NCBI RefSeq assembly: GCF_002250505.1
Contig: NZ_NJGY01000001.1
Location: 477,900 to 541,899, forward strand
Direction: 5' to 3'
Length of the DNA stretch: 64,000 nucleotides
DNA from: Janthinobacterium sp. PC23-8
GTDB lineage: Bacteria > Pseudomonadota > Gammaproteobacteria > Burkholderiales > Burkholderiaceae_D
Made by a program: the position numbers and the translations under genes. Below, piece by piece: positions 56,175 through 64,000 of this stretch (positions are counted from its first letter, which is position 1; every line of letters starts with the position of its first letter). Under the pieces are notes generated by a model, which did not search any database, was not told the DNA's origin, and was given only the letters and a program-made list of their open reading frames with translations.

Positions 56175-56947
56175 GCGAGCTCATCGAACGGCGCTCCGCG
56201 CCCTCGCTGCTGGGACGCGGCAGCGCCTCCACCGCCGCCAATGCCGGCAGCGCCCTGCTCGACCTGATGCATGAAGGCTTCTACATGCTGTTCCTGCTGA
56301 AGAATGGCTGCTCGCCCGGCGACGAACAGGGCTTCATGGAGCGCATCAACACCTTTTTGGCCGAGTACACGCGCGAAGCGAAGAAGATGCGCGCCGATGA
56401 CGACGATATCGAAGCGGCCAAGTATGCTTTCTGCGCCGCCGTCGATGAAATCGTGCTCGCTTCGCCGTTCGAGATCCGCAAGCCGTGGGAACGGCGCCCG
56501 CTGCAGTTGCTGATCTTTGGCGACCAGCTGGCCGGCGAACACTTTTTTGACCGCCTCGACGCGCTGCGCGGCAAGGGCGCCATGCGGGTGCAGGCGCTGC
56601 AGGTTTTTCACATGTGCTTGCTGTTGGGCTTCCAGGGAAAGTATGCGATCGACGGCGGCGAAAAGCTCAGCTACCTGACGGCCCGCCTCGGCGACGAGAT
56701 CGCCCATATCAAGGGCAAGAGCCGCGGCTTCGCGCCGCGCGCCGGGCGCCCCGACCAGGTGATCAACAAGCGCAGCAGCGATGTGCCGCTGTGGGCCTTG
56801 AGCAGCATCTTCGCGCTGCTGGCCCTGTGCGCCTACCTGGGCCTGCGCGCCCACCTGACGCGCAATACGCAGACCACGCTGGCCGCCTATGCCGACCTGG
56901 TCAAGCTGGCGCCACGGCCGGCGCATTTGACAGTTACCTTACCCTGA
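56171..56947 (+). CDS. tssL: Type VI secretion inner-membrane protein TssL (DotU/IcmH), short form
   Basis: 258 residues from MSELIERRSAPSLLG. The DotU domain (about 40-210: FCAAVDEIVLASPF, GEHFFDRLDALR) ends in a single C-terminal membrane helix (about 213-233). It has no peptidoglycan-binding OmpA extension; a separate OmpA gene lies beside it. It overlaps tssK by 4 bases and converges on the OmpA gene with 1 base between. Confidence 0.93.
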   Translation: MSELIERRSAPSLLGRGSASTAANAGSALLDLMHEGFYMLFLLKNGCSPGDEQGFMERINTFLAEYTREAKKMRADDDDIEAAKYAFCAAVDEIVLASPFEIRKPWERRPLQLLIFGDQLAGEHFFDRLDALRGKGAMRVQALQVFHMCLLLGFQGKYAIDGGEKLSYLTARLGDEIAHIKGKSRGFAPRAGRPDQVINKRSSDVPLWALSSIFALLALCAYLGLRAHLTRNTQTTLAAYADLVKLAPRPAHLTVTLP

Positions 56948-56948
56948 C

Positions 56949-57722
56949 TTACTGGGCGATGCGAAACTCGATGCGCCGGTTCCTGGCCCGGCCATCGGCC
57001 GTCGCATTGCTGGCCACCGGGCGGTCCGGGCCCTGGCCCGAGGTCAGCACGGTGTCCGGCGCGATGCCCTTGCTGGCCAGGTAGCCGCGCACGGCGTCGG
57101 CGCGCGCCTGGCTCAATGACACGTTGCTGGCGCGCAGGCCGGTATTGTCGGTGTGGCCGATCACTTCCACCTTGCGGCCCTTGAGCTTTTGCATGGCGGC
57201 CGCCATCTCGTTGAGGATGGCCAGACCGTTTGACGTGATGCTGGCCTGGCCGCTGTCAAATTCGATGATGCGCTTGTCGAGCGCCGCATCGAGCACGCCC
57301 TGTTCGGAAGCGGCGACGCGCAGGCCGTTGTTGACGGTGTAGGTGGGATTGAGGCTGGTGGCGATCTCGCTGGCGATCTGCTGGCGCTGCGCCTCATTGG
57401 CCACTTCGCCGCGCACGCTGACGCTGCTGCCGTCGATCGTCAACTGGCCGCGCGTGATCAGTTTCAGGTTCGGCGTCAGCAATTTTTGCACGTGCGCGTT
57501 CCAGTTGGCCGGCACCGCCACCGCGCCTACCGCCACCTGGTCCACCACGCGGTCAAAGCCATACAATTCGCGCAGCCGCGCCAGCACGGCTGCCTTCGAC
57601 GCTTCATCGGCGACGGTGCCGGTGACCAGGATCTGGCCCGGCTGCGGCGACACCGGCGCCGGGGTTTGCGCGCGGGCGGCGCAGCTTGCCGCCAGCAGCA
57701 GGAACAAGGTCAGTGCTTTCAT
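56949..57722 (-). CDS. Exported OmpA-domain protein, candidate T6SS peptidoglycan anchor
   Basis: 257 residues from MKALTLFLLLAAS (AAGGA 5 bases upstream decides this start over the ATG two codons earlier). A signal peptide is followed by BON-like segments (about 25-160: ILVTGTVADEASKAAV, VSVRGEVANEAQ) and an OmpA C-terminal domain (about 150-257: IIEFDSGQASI, VEVIGHTDNTG, SLSQARADAVRGYL, RNRRIEFRI). It lies 9 bases after tagF. It probably binds peptidoglycan for the membrane complex. Confidence 0.85.
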   Translation of the reverse strand: MKALTLFLLLAASCAARAQTPAPVSPQPGQILVTGTVADEASKAAVLARLRELYGFDRVVDQVAVGAVAVPANWNAHVQKLLTPNLKLITRGQLTIDGSSVSVRGEVANEAQRQQIASEIATSLNPTYTVNNGLRVAASEQGVLDAALDKRIIEFDSGQASITSNGLAILNEMAAAMQKLKGRKVEVIGHTDNTGLRASNVSLSQARADAVRGYLASKGIAPDTVLTSGQGPDRPVASNATADGRARNRRIEFRIAQ

Positions 57723-57731
57723 GTCCATCCT

Positions 57732-58721
57732 TCACTCAAAGGTATCGGTCAGCATGGCGCAGGCCGAGCGCAGCGACAGCTGGTCCTGCTGCAGGCAGGC
57801 GGACAAATGGCGCAGCGCCGGCTCCTGCGCCAGGCCATCCTCGACCCAGTCCAGCTGGTCGAGCACGATCAGCCGTTCGCACGCCGCCTGCGGGTCGATC
57901 AGCGCGCGCAGCGCATGCGGATCGGCGCCGCAAAAACCGACCAGCAGCACCGGCGCCTCGCCCAGGTGGGCAAAGAACAGCGCCAGTTCAAAGTCCAGCG
58001 CTTGCAGGAACGGCAGGATCAGGTGCAGCCAGAAGCTGGCCACCAGTTCGCGCTGGGCAACATCAACCGGCAGCGGCAGCACCAGGTTTTTTTCCAGCTG
58101 TATGTTCCGGCTGTGCCCGCTGTGACGCAGCGGCTCCAGCAGCATGCCCAGCCCCAGCAACAGTTCGCGCACAGTGACGGGAAAGGTGGGCGACGCGAGC
58201 ATCGCTTGCAGCGAGTGCAGCGTGTGCGCCTGCAGGAAAGCCGAAAAACGCGCCGCATGGACAGGGTCGCCGGGGTCGACCTGCACCAGCTCGCCGGCCA
58301 GCGCCTGCAGCTTTTGTGCCGGATCGGCCTGCGACGACAGGCCCGCGCACAGGCTGTCGAGGCGCTGCCACAGGGGCGACAACACCAAAGGACTGCAGCC
58401 GACAAAGGCATCGGCGTCCGGCACTTCGATCGCGCTCATGGCCATGAAGGGAAAGCGGCGCTGCGAGACATCACAGCTGGCCTCCAGGCGCCCGGCGATG
58501 GCGCGCCGGCTGCGCGTGCCGACAAAGGCAAAGCGCAGCGGCGCGAGCGCATCGTAATTGAGCTTCCAGCGCGGCTCCATCGTCAGCGCGCTCATGACCT
58601 GCGCCAGCCAGTCGTCGAGCAGCCGCACCAGCGCGTGATTGTCGCAAGCCTTGACGAAGTCGCCGCGCGCGGGCAACTTGCCAAAGTATCCGAGGCGCAC
58701 GGCTTGCGGCGCGGCCGTCAT
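57732..58721 (-). CDS. tagF: T6SS-associated protein TagF
   Basis: 329 residues; the N-terminal TagF domain (about 8-150) has LGYFGKLPARGDFVK, with FVGTRSRRAIAGRLEAS and CDVSQRRFPFMAMSAI. In other species TagF is a post-translational repressor of T6SS assembly. It overlaps the tssM stop by 4 bases. Confidence 0.92.
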   Translation of the reverse strand: MTAAPQAVRLGYFGKLPARGDFVKACDNHALVRLLDDWLAQVMSALTMEPRWKLNYDALAPLRFAFVGTRSRRAIAGRLEASCDVSQRRFPFMAMSAIEVPDADAFVGCSPLVLSPLWQRLDSLCAGLSSQADPAQKLQALAGELVQVDPGDPVHAARFSAFLQAHTLHSLQAMLASPTFPVTVRELLLGLGMLLEPLRHSGHSRNIQLEKNLVLPLPVDVAQRELVASFWLHLILPFLQALDFELALFFAHLGEAPVLLVGFCGADPHALRALIDPQAACERLIVLDQLDWVEDGLAQEPALRHLSACLQQDQLSLRSACAMLTDTFE

Positions 58722-61700
58722 GGCGCCGCTCCCGCCACGGCGACCTTGGGCGCGGCGGCCGGTGGAGCCAGCGCTGCGCCGACGATGGTCTCCGGCAGTT
58801 GCATGCCGCGAAAGCCCTGCTCCTGTACTGCGGCCGCCGTGCCTCCCGCAGCGGTGGCCGCAGTTTCCGGGCTGCTGGTAATTTTCAGGTCCACGGCCAC
58901 GGCCACCTCGCCGCGCGCCCAGCGCAGCTCGAACACGCCGCCCTCCTTGCGCTTCTTGGCCGCCGCGTCGATCATGCGTTTCAGGCCGTACTGGCCCGGC
59001 TCGTTGAACAGCTCCAGCGTGCGCCCGTCAAAGGTGGTGGCCACGATCCGCGCGCCTGGCGTGCCTTGGCCGGGGTGCACCATATTGGTCCACTGCGGCG
59101 GCGTATTGCGGTAGCGCAGCTGCTGGCCATCGATCTCCACCGTGTACTCCAGCGTGCCGGGCGCCGGCGACGGCAGGATCTGGAACACGGTCTGCGCCGC
59201 GCTCGAAGTGGCCGCCGCGCCGCCCGCGCCCAGCGGCGCGATCCAGCCCGGAAAGCGCGCCACCATCTGCGGCGACAGGCTGATGCCCATGTCGGCCCAG
59301 GTGCGCGGCGCCAGCACATCGCCGCGCCGCACCACCAGCGGCCCCATCGCCGTGGTGACAAACTTGGCCACCAGGCCTTCGGGGCCGAAAAACTGGCCGA
59401 TTTCCAGGTGGCTGGCCTCGATGCGGGCAGTGGGCGCAAACGGATATTTGTTCGCCAGCGAGCGCTGGAACGGCTCGTACACCTGCGCCGACCAGGTCTT
59501 GTTCACTTCCAGTTCGGCCGGCGCCACGATGACGGCAAAGGTCTGCGTCAAAGGGCGCACCAGGATCGGCCGGATCGCCTGCTTTTGCGTGTCGCTCATG
59601 CCGGTCAGCATCTGCTCGTCCACCAGTTTCAGGGTCTCGGCCAGCTCCGAGCCGCTGCCCTCCAAAGTCTGCTGCATGAACTGCTTGGCGCCGGGGCCGG
59701 CGTCGCCCTGGTTTTTCAGCTGGTTCAGGCGGCTGCGCAATTTTGACAGCGCTTCCAGATAGGCGCGCATCAGGGAGGCGTCCTTTTCTTTCGCCGCCAC
59801 CAGCTTGCCGACGCCGGCAAACTCGCGCCCGATCGGCCCCATTGGTTTGTCGAGCCGGGCCGGATCGAGCTGCGCGTTCAGGCCCGGGCTGGAAGTCATC
59901 TGCGACGGCACGCGGCGCAAGAACGTGTCCTTGAACCAGGCGACGATGCCGCGCTCGGCCTGGCGCAGCTGCGCGTTCTGCAGGGCCGGGTTGTCCCACG
60001 AGGTTTGCTCGTAGATCGTGGTCAGGAGCTTGGCGATCGGCGACGCTTGCGGGTCGCCGAGCCGGTTCATCGCCTGCACGGCGCCGTCAAACCCTTTCAG
60101 GTCGGCCACTGCCACGCCCTGCACGAACTTTTGCCATTCGCGCGCGTAATCGGCCTTGTACAGTTCAACCAGATTTTTCTCGATCTGTTCGGGACTGCCC
60201 TCCAGGGTCAGGTCGTCGGTGGACGCGCTTTTGAGCACCCAGTCGGCGCTTTGCAGCTCGCGGTTGGCCGCTTCGCGAAAAGCGCCTTCGACGAATTTTT
60301 CCCAGGCCTGGCGCGTGTAGGCGCCGGAAATGGCGTAACTGCCCAGCAGCAGGCCCTGGTCCGCTTCGCCGACGATGCGCGCCACCGTCACGCCGGCAAA
60401 GCGGGTCGCGGCGCGCGCCCTGACATCGGCGTAGACGCGCTCGCGCGCCGGCATGCCGCGCACCACGCGGCGCAGGTTTTCGCGCGCCTGGTCGACCAGC
60501 GCCAGCTTTTGCTCGATGCGCGGCCAGGACGGGTCGCCCACCTGTGCCAGGTAAAACGTCAGCAAGCGCTCGGCGCTGCGTATCATCTGCTCGCGCGGCA
60601 TGGCGCCGCGGTTGTGCTCCAGCCAGCCGCGCCAGTAGCGCGCCATCTGGTCGTTCAGGTGGCTGCTCTCGGCATGGCTTTTATCGGCCAGCATCAGATA
60701 GGTTTTCAGGGCGTTGTAGGCGTCTTCCACACTGGTGGCGCTGGCCGCCTGGTAGGGCTGGCCGCCCGCTGCGGCCGCCGGCGCTTGCGGCGTGCGCGCT
60801 GCCGGCTGTAGCTGCCCGGCATTGGCGTTCATCTCGGCCAGCAGGTCTTCCAGGCCGGCCGTCACGGGATCGAGCATGACGTGGCGGGCGCCGGCGAAAT
60901 ACTCTTCACGCAGTTTGCGTTCCAGCAGCTCGCCCTGGTACAGTCCCATGCGCAAGGACCACGGCCTTTGCTGCCGGTAAGCGTCAAGCTGCTCGATGCG
61001 GTCCTGCAAAATCTCCAGCGCTTCCAGGCGCGACTGCAAATCGAGCCGCTGCTGCTGCAGGCGCAGCACCTTGTTCATGTCCGCCTCGACATTGGCCACC
61101 AGTTGGCGGTTGCCCAGGTAAGACCAGCTCCAGCCGCCCAGGCAGGCGCCCAGCAGCACCGTGGCGCTGAAAAACACCGCGTACTTGAAGCGCAGCCGGT
61201 ACCGGCTGGCGTAGTTGGACACCAGGTATTTGTCGGCAAAGATCACCTTGCGAAACAGGTCGAGCAAAAAGTAGCCTTGCTGGCGCAGGCCGGCGGCCAC
61301 CGGTGCCGGCCTGCAGGTGAGGTCGAAACGGCGCGCCACCTGCTGCTGCGAAGCGCTGACGGGTACGCCTTCCTGCAGCGCGCTGGTCAGGTAAAACCCG
61401 CGGAACACGGGCTGGAACTGGAACGGATTTTCCTCGAACAGGGTGGCGATAAAGGCGCGCAGCGACGGCTTGATGGCGCCAAATTCGAGCGGAAACGTGA
61501 AGACCCCTGGCGGCATGGTCTTGCGCTGGCGGTGCGCCATATTGGCCAGGCTCAGCTCCGTCAGGCCGTGCTGCAGTTCGTCGAAACTCTGGTCGAAAAA
61601 CGCCAGCAGCTGCGCCGTGGGCAGCTTGCGCTGGTAGGGCATGGTGGCGCCCCAGGCCCGTTCGCGCTCGCTGCGTTCAGATTCTGCAAAGAACTCGGTA

Positions 61701-62500
61701 AAGCCGGCGATCAAATCTGCCTTGGTAAACACGATATACAGCGGCGCGAACACTTCCAGGCGTTCGATCACGTCCTGCACGCGTTTGCGCAGGCTGCGCG
61801 CCAGTTGCATGCCGACATCGGGGTCGCCGCCCAGTTCGGCGATGCTCACCGCAATGATGATGCCGTTGATGGGCGCCTTGCGCCGGTATTTTTTCAGCAG
61901 GTCGAGAAAGCCGAACCACTCGCCGCGGTGCTCCTCGACCACCGAATAACGGCCGGCCGTATCGAGCACGATGCCGTCGGTGGTGAAGAACCAGTCGCAA
62001 TTGCGGGTGCCCCCCACGCCCTGCACCACCTTGCCGTCGGCAAATGGAAACTGCAGGCCGGAATGCAAAATCGCGCTGCTCTTGCCGGCGGCGGGGTTGC
62101 CGATGATCATGTACCACGGCAGTTCATACAGGGCCGCCGCCCCCGATTTGCGGCCCAGCCTGGACGTCTTGATGGTCTCGATGGCGGCCAGCAAACCCGT
62201 GCGCACGGCGTCGAGTTCGCCATCCCGGGGCGAGGCCGCCTGGGCAGCGTTGGCGGCGGCGATCTCGGCCTGGTTGAGGATGGCTTGCCCGAGCGCCTGC
62301 GCATCGCGGCGCGCGCGGCGCCGGCGCAGCAGCCATACGGTGAGCCAGATCGCGCAGGCCAGCAGCAGCAAGGCCAGCGCCCAGACCAGTGCCAGCTCCA
62401 GCACTTCGGCCCCCAGGTAGAGCAACAAGGCCAGCGCCACGAAGCCGAAAATGGTCAGGTGGCGGCTATCGGTGAGGAAATTCCAGATTCGTCGCAGCAT
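58718..62500 (-). CDS. tssM: Type VI secretion inner-membrane protein TssM (IcmF)
   Basis: 1260 residues from MLRRIWNFLT. Two membrane helices (about 15-35 and 36-58), a cytoplasmic NTPase domain with Walker A GNPAAGKSS (134-142), a third membrane helix (about 443-463) and a large periplasmic part ending in an IcmF C-terminal domain. It forms the core of the trans-envelope channel with TssJ and TssL. The in-frame 50 residues upstream carry no family features. Confidence 0.96.
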   Translation of the reverse strand: MLRRIWNFLTDSRHLTIFGFVALALLLYLGAEVLELALVWALALLLLACAIWLTVWLLRRRRARRDAQALGQAILNQAEIAAANAAQAASPRDGELDAVRTGLLAAIETIKTSRLGRKSGAAALYELPWYMIIGNPAAGKSSAILHSGLQFPFADGKVVQGVGGTRNCDWFFTTDGIVLDTAGRYSVVEEHRGEWFGFLDLLKKYRRKAPINGIIIAVSIAELGGDPDVGMQLARSLRKRVQDVIERLEVFAPLYIVFTKADLIAGFTEFFAESERSERERAWGATMPYQRKLPTAQLLAFFDQSFDELQHGLTELSLANMAHRQRKTMPPGVFTFPLEFGAIKPSLRAFIATLFEENPFQFQPVFRGFYLTSALQEGVPVSASQQQVARRFDLTCRPAPVAAGLRQQGYFLLDLFRKVIFADKYLVSNYASRYRLRFKYAVFFSATVLLGACLGGWSWSYLGNRQLVANVEADMNKVLRLQQQRLDLQSRLEALEILQDRIEQLDAYRQQRPWSLRMGLYQGELLERKLREEYFAGARHVMLDPVTAGLEDLLAEMNANAGQLQPAARTPQAPAAAAGGQPYQAASATSVEDAYNALKTYLMLADKSHAESSHLNDQMARYWRGWLEHNRGAMPREQMIRSAERLLTFYLAQVGDPSWPRIEQKLALVDQARENLRRVVRGMPARERVYADVRARAATRFAGVTVARIVGEADQGLLLGSYAISGAYTRQAWEKFVEGAFREAANRELQSADWVLKSASTDDLTLEGSPEQIEKNLVELYKADYAREWQKFVQGVAVADLKGFDGAVQAMNRLGDPQASPIAKLLTTIYEQTSWDNPALQNAQLRQAERGIVAWFKDTFLRRVPSQMTSSPGLNAQLDPARLDKPMGPIGREFAGVGKLVAAKEKDASLMRAYLEALSKLRSRLNQLKNQGDAGPGAKQFMQQTLEGSGSELAETLKLVDEQMLTGMSDTQKQAIRPILVRPLTQTFAVIVAPAELEVNKTWSAQVYEPFQRSLANKYPFAPTARIEASHLEIGQFFGPEGLVAKFVTTAMGPLVVRRGDVLAPRTWADMGISLSPQMVARFPGWIAPLGAGGAAATSSAAQTVFQILPSPAPGTLEYTVEIDGQQLRYRNTPPQWTNMVHPGQGTPGARIVATTFDGRTLELFNEPGQYGLKRMIDAAAKKRKEGGVFELRWARGEVAVAVDLKITSSPETAATAAGGTAAAVQEQGFRGMQLPETIVGAALAPPAAAPKVAVAGAAP

Positions 62501-62719
62501 GGTGGGTCCTGGTTGAGTCCGACAAAACGGGCGCCGCCGCAAGGGCGAACCGAACCATGCTGACAGTAAAAAAGCCGAGCTTTGTTGATTTTCAGCAAGT
62601 ATTGCCGCCCGGACTGACCGGCCCGGCACGCCATGCTTGACGCTGCGCAAGTATGAGTTCGCCTGAGAAAATTGCGTCGCGGTCCCGGGCTAGAATGGCT
62701 GGCGCGCTGGCCCTGGCAG

Positions 62720-63559
62720 TCAGTTCCCCAGCACGCCGCGCTGGCGCAGTTCCGCATGGCCGAAGTCCATCATGGTCCAGCGCCCGCCCCAATGCAGGCC
62801 CACCGATTCGGCCGTCACGCCATACAAACGGTAGCCGCGCATGGCCCAGGCATTTTTTTCGGAAATGATGAGTTTTCCCTCATGCATGAATGCGCAATCG
62901 GCGGCCAGGCCGTACTGGTGATAGCTTTGAAACGCCTTGGCGTTGGTCACGTTCGGCCCGGCCGCAGCCAACTGGTCTTGCCGCGCCGCACTGCGGTAGC
63001 CTTCCAGCAGCACCATGTCATAGCCGTGCATATCCTTCATGATCTTGAACACCAGCAGCAGCCGCTGGGCAAAATCCTGCTCCAGCAACTGCCAGTTGCG
63101 GCTGGCGCCGCCCAGCAGCGGACGCAGCTGCGTCACTTCGGCAGTGGTAAACACCAGCGGCGGCAAGGCCGGCGGCGGCACCAGTTGCTCGCCCTTGAGC
63201 AAGTCGCTGACCTGGTCGTTGATTACATATTGCCGATCGGCATAGCCGCGCAAGGCAATACGGTCGCTGGCCAGCCAGGCCAGCCAGGGCGGAACGATGA
63301 TCAGCAGCGCGCTTGCGAGCGACAGCCAGCGATGCCGCAGCAGCAACTGCCAGCCTTGCGCCAGGCCATGGCCGGTGCGATGTTGCAGCTGTCGCCACTG
63401 CCTGCCGCCGCCCTGGTTCAGTTTGCGGGCGCGGCCGTGCATGCGCCAGCCCAGGTTGACCATCGCCTGCACCAGCGTGGCGCGGCCCGAGGGAAACAGC
63501 AGCAGCCAGCAGGCAAAGGAAGCAAGCAGGAAATACATCAGGATCAGGGCGATCAGCAT
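62720..63559 (-). CDS. Membrane-anchored M15-family peptidase, TagX-like
   Basis: 279 residues from MLIALILMYF. Two membrane segments (about 1-24 and 76-96) precede a periplasmic M15 (LD-carboxypeptidase/endopeptidase) domain with the zinc motif SYHQYGLAADCAFM (HxxGxAxD) and, near the C-terminus, HWGGRWTMMDFGHAEL. In Acinetobacter the M15 protein TagX opens peptidoglycan for T6SS assembly; the position upstream of tssM fits that role. It is divergent from the next gene. Confidence 0.87.
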   Translation of the reverse strand: MLIALILMYFLLASFACWLLLFPSGRATLVQAMVNLGWRMHGRARKLNQGGGRQWRQLQHRTGHGLAQGWQLLLRHRWLSLASALLIIVPPWLAWLASDRIALRGYADRQYVINDQVSDLLKGEQLVPPPALPPLVFTTAEVTQLRPLLGGASRNWQLLEQDFAQRLLLVFKIMKDMHGYDMVLLEGYRSAARQDQLAAAGPNVTNAKAFQSYHQYGLAADCAFMHEGKLIISEKNAWAMRGYRLYGVTAESVGLHWGGRWTMMDFGHAELRQRGVLGN

Positions 63560-63685
63560 GGGACACTCCGTCAAGGGTTGCCAGCGGGTATCGCCAAATC
63601 GTAGGCGCGGGCGCGCAGGACGGGCGCGGCATAGATCAAATGAGATCAAATCAGATGCAATGGAATCGAGTCCGGAGGTGATATT

Positions 63686-64000
63686 TTGGCGACAAGCACC
63701 AACCAGGGCGGCCGCAAGGGTGGCCCCGATTTGCTGGCCCGGGCCGGCATGGCCGGCGACAACCGCATCCTGTCGCAGCTGGAATACGGCAGTACGCCAT
63801 TTTCCGCCCCGCTGCCGGCGCTGCGCTGGCGGCCCGGCTGGCTGGCCATCATCGGCGCCCTGCTGGGGATGACGGTCTTGCCGCTGGCCTGGCTGGCGTA
63901 TGAAGCCATGCTGGCCGCGCCGGCGCCGGCGCTGGTGCAACGCGGCGCCATCGCCACACCGGCGCCAGTACCCGACGCTGCGCCGGCGCCGGCGCCGGCG
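63686..64000 (+). CDS. Membrane protein with Ala/Pro-rich linker (partial, TTG start)
   Basis: An open frame of 105 codons runs off the right edge. GGAGGTGA ends 4 bases before the TTG, an almost perfect ribosome binding site, and no ATG fits. The protein begins LATSTNQGGRKGGPDLLARA, has one membrane helix near residues 57-78 (PGWLAIIGALLGMTVLP) and then an Ala/Pro-rich stretch ending in repeated PAPA. It resembles TonB- or GspB-like anchored proteins in layout only; no family recognised. Confidence 0.6.
   Translation, partial: MATSTNQGGRKGGPDLLARAGMAGDNRILSQLEYGSTPFSAPLPALRWRPGWLAIIGALLGMTVLPLAWLAYEAMLAAPAPALVQRGAIATPAPVPDAAPAPAPA

Noticed and set aside
62568..62583. Short hairpin with six T between the M15 peptidase and tssM
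   Set aside because: The stem is only 5 bp, too weak to call a terminator with confidence.

Overview
The window is GC-rich chromosomal DNA from a betaproteobacterium, most likely family Oxalobacteraceae (Janthinobacterium, Massilia or Duganella type). I infer this from the order rpsO-pnp ... quinone oxidoreductase-tpiA-secG-tRNA-Leu-nuoA-nuoB, the complete isc operon, an ECF sigma factor followed by DUF3619, DUF3106 and RDD genes, the protein sequences, and the density of chemotaxis and diguanylate cyclase genes. No rRNA, insertion sequence, integrase or CRISPR array was seen.

Left part (1-17.3 kb), almost all on the minus strand: the start of the nuo operon, tRNA-Leu(GAG), secG, tpiA and a quinone oxidoreductase. 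These are followed by an accessory block (Sel1-repeat protein, head-GIN protein, small exported protein, Cache-type chemoreceptor) that separates the metabolic genes from pnp and rpsO. Beyond rpsO lie a BamE-like lipoprotein, pssA, a tandem pair of SIMPL-domain proteins, a small membrane protein and ilvB-ilvN-ilvC.

Middle (17.3-46.4 kb): a plus-strand ECF sigma factor operon whose downstream genes look like a candidate anti-sigma factor and a periplasmic LTPEQR-type protein; a truncated haemoglobin; a pseudouridine synthase with an altered active-site motif; and the isc operon (iscR-S-U-A-hscB-hscA-fdx-iscX plus an overlapping methyltransferase gene). The isc promoter carries a clear IscR-type operator, and a long imperfect palindrome lies between iscS and iscU. 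Then come a NADAR protein, a periplasmic-sensor diguanylate cyclase, a frameshifted remnant of a TonB-dependent receptor, maiA-fahA with a divergent LysR gene, a glutathione-degrading ChaC-like enzyme, a DsbA-like/metallo-hydrolase pair with a LysR regulator, and a 1645-residue kinase-ATPase-GAF-GGDEF hybrid. A PA0069-type radical SAM gene behind a LexA (SOS) box, a DTW-domain tRNA modification enzyme, a second chemoreceptor and a lipocalin complete this part.

Right part (46.4-64 kb): a type VI secretion locus. A minus-strand operon (TPR lipoprotein, tssB, tssC, hcp, tssE, tssH, tssA) is divergent from tssJ-tssK-tssL. A second minus-strand group follows: a TagX-like M15 peptidase, tssM, tagF and a stand-alone OmpA protein. 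The baseplate genes tssF and tssG, and tssI/vgrG, are not in the window. The window ends inside a TTG-started membrane protein gene. The most notable observations are the SOS-controlled radical SAM gene, the receptor remnant, the iscS-iscU palindrome, the ECF operon and the missing T6SS baseplate genes.
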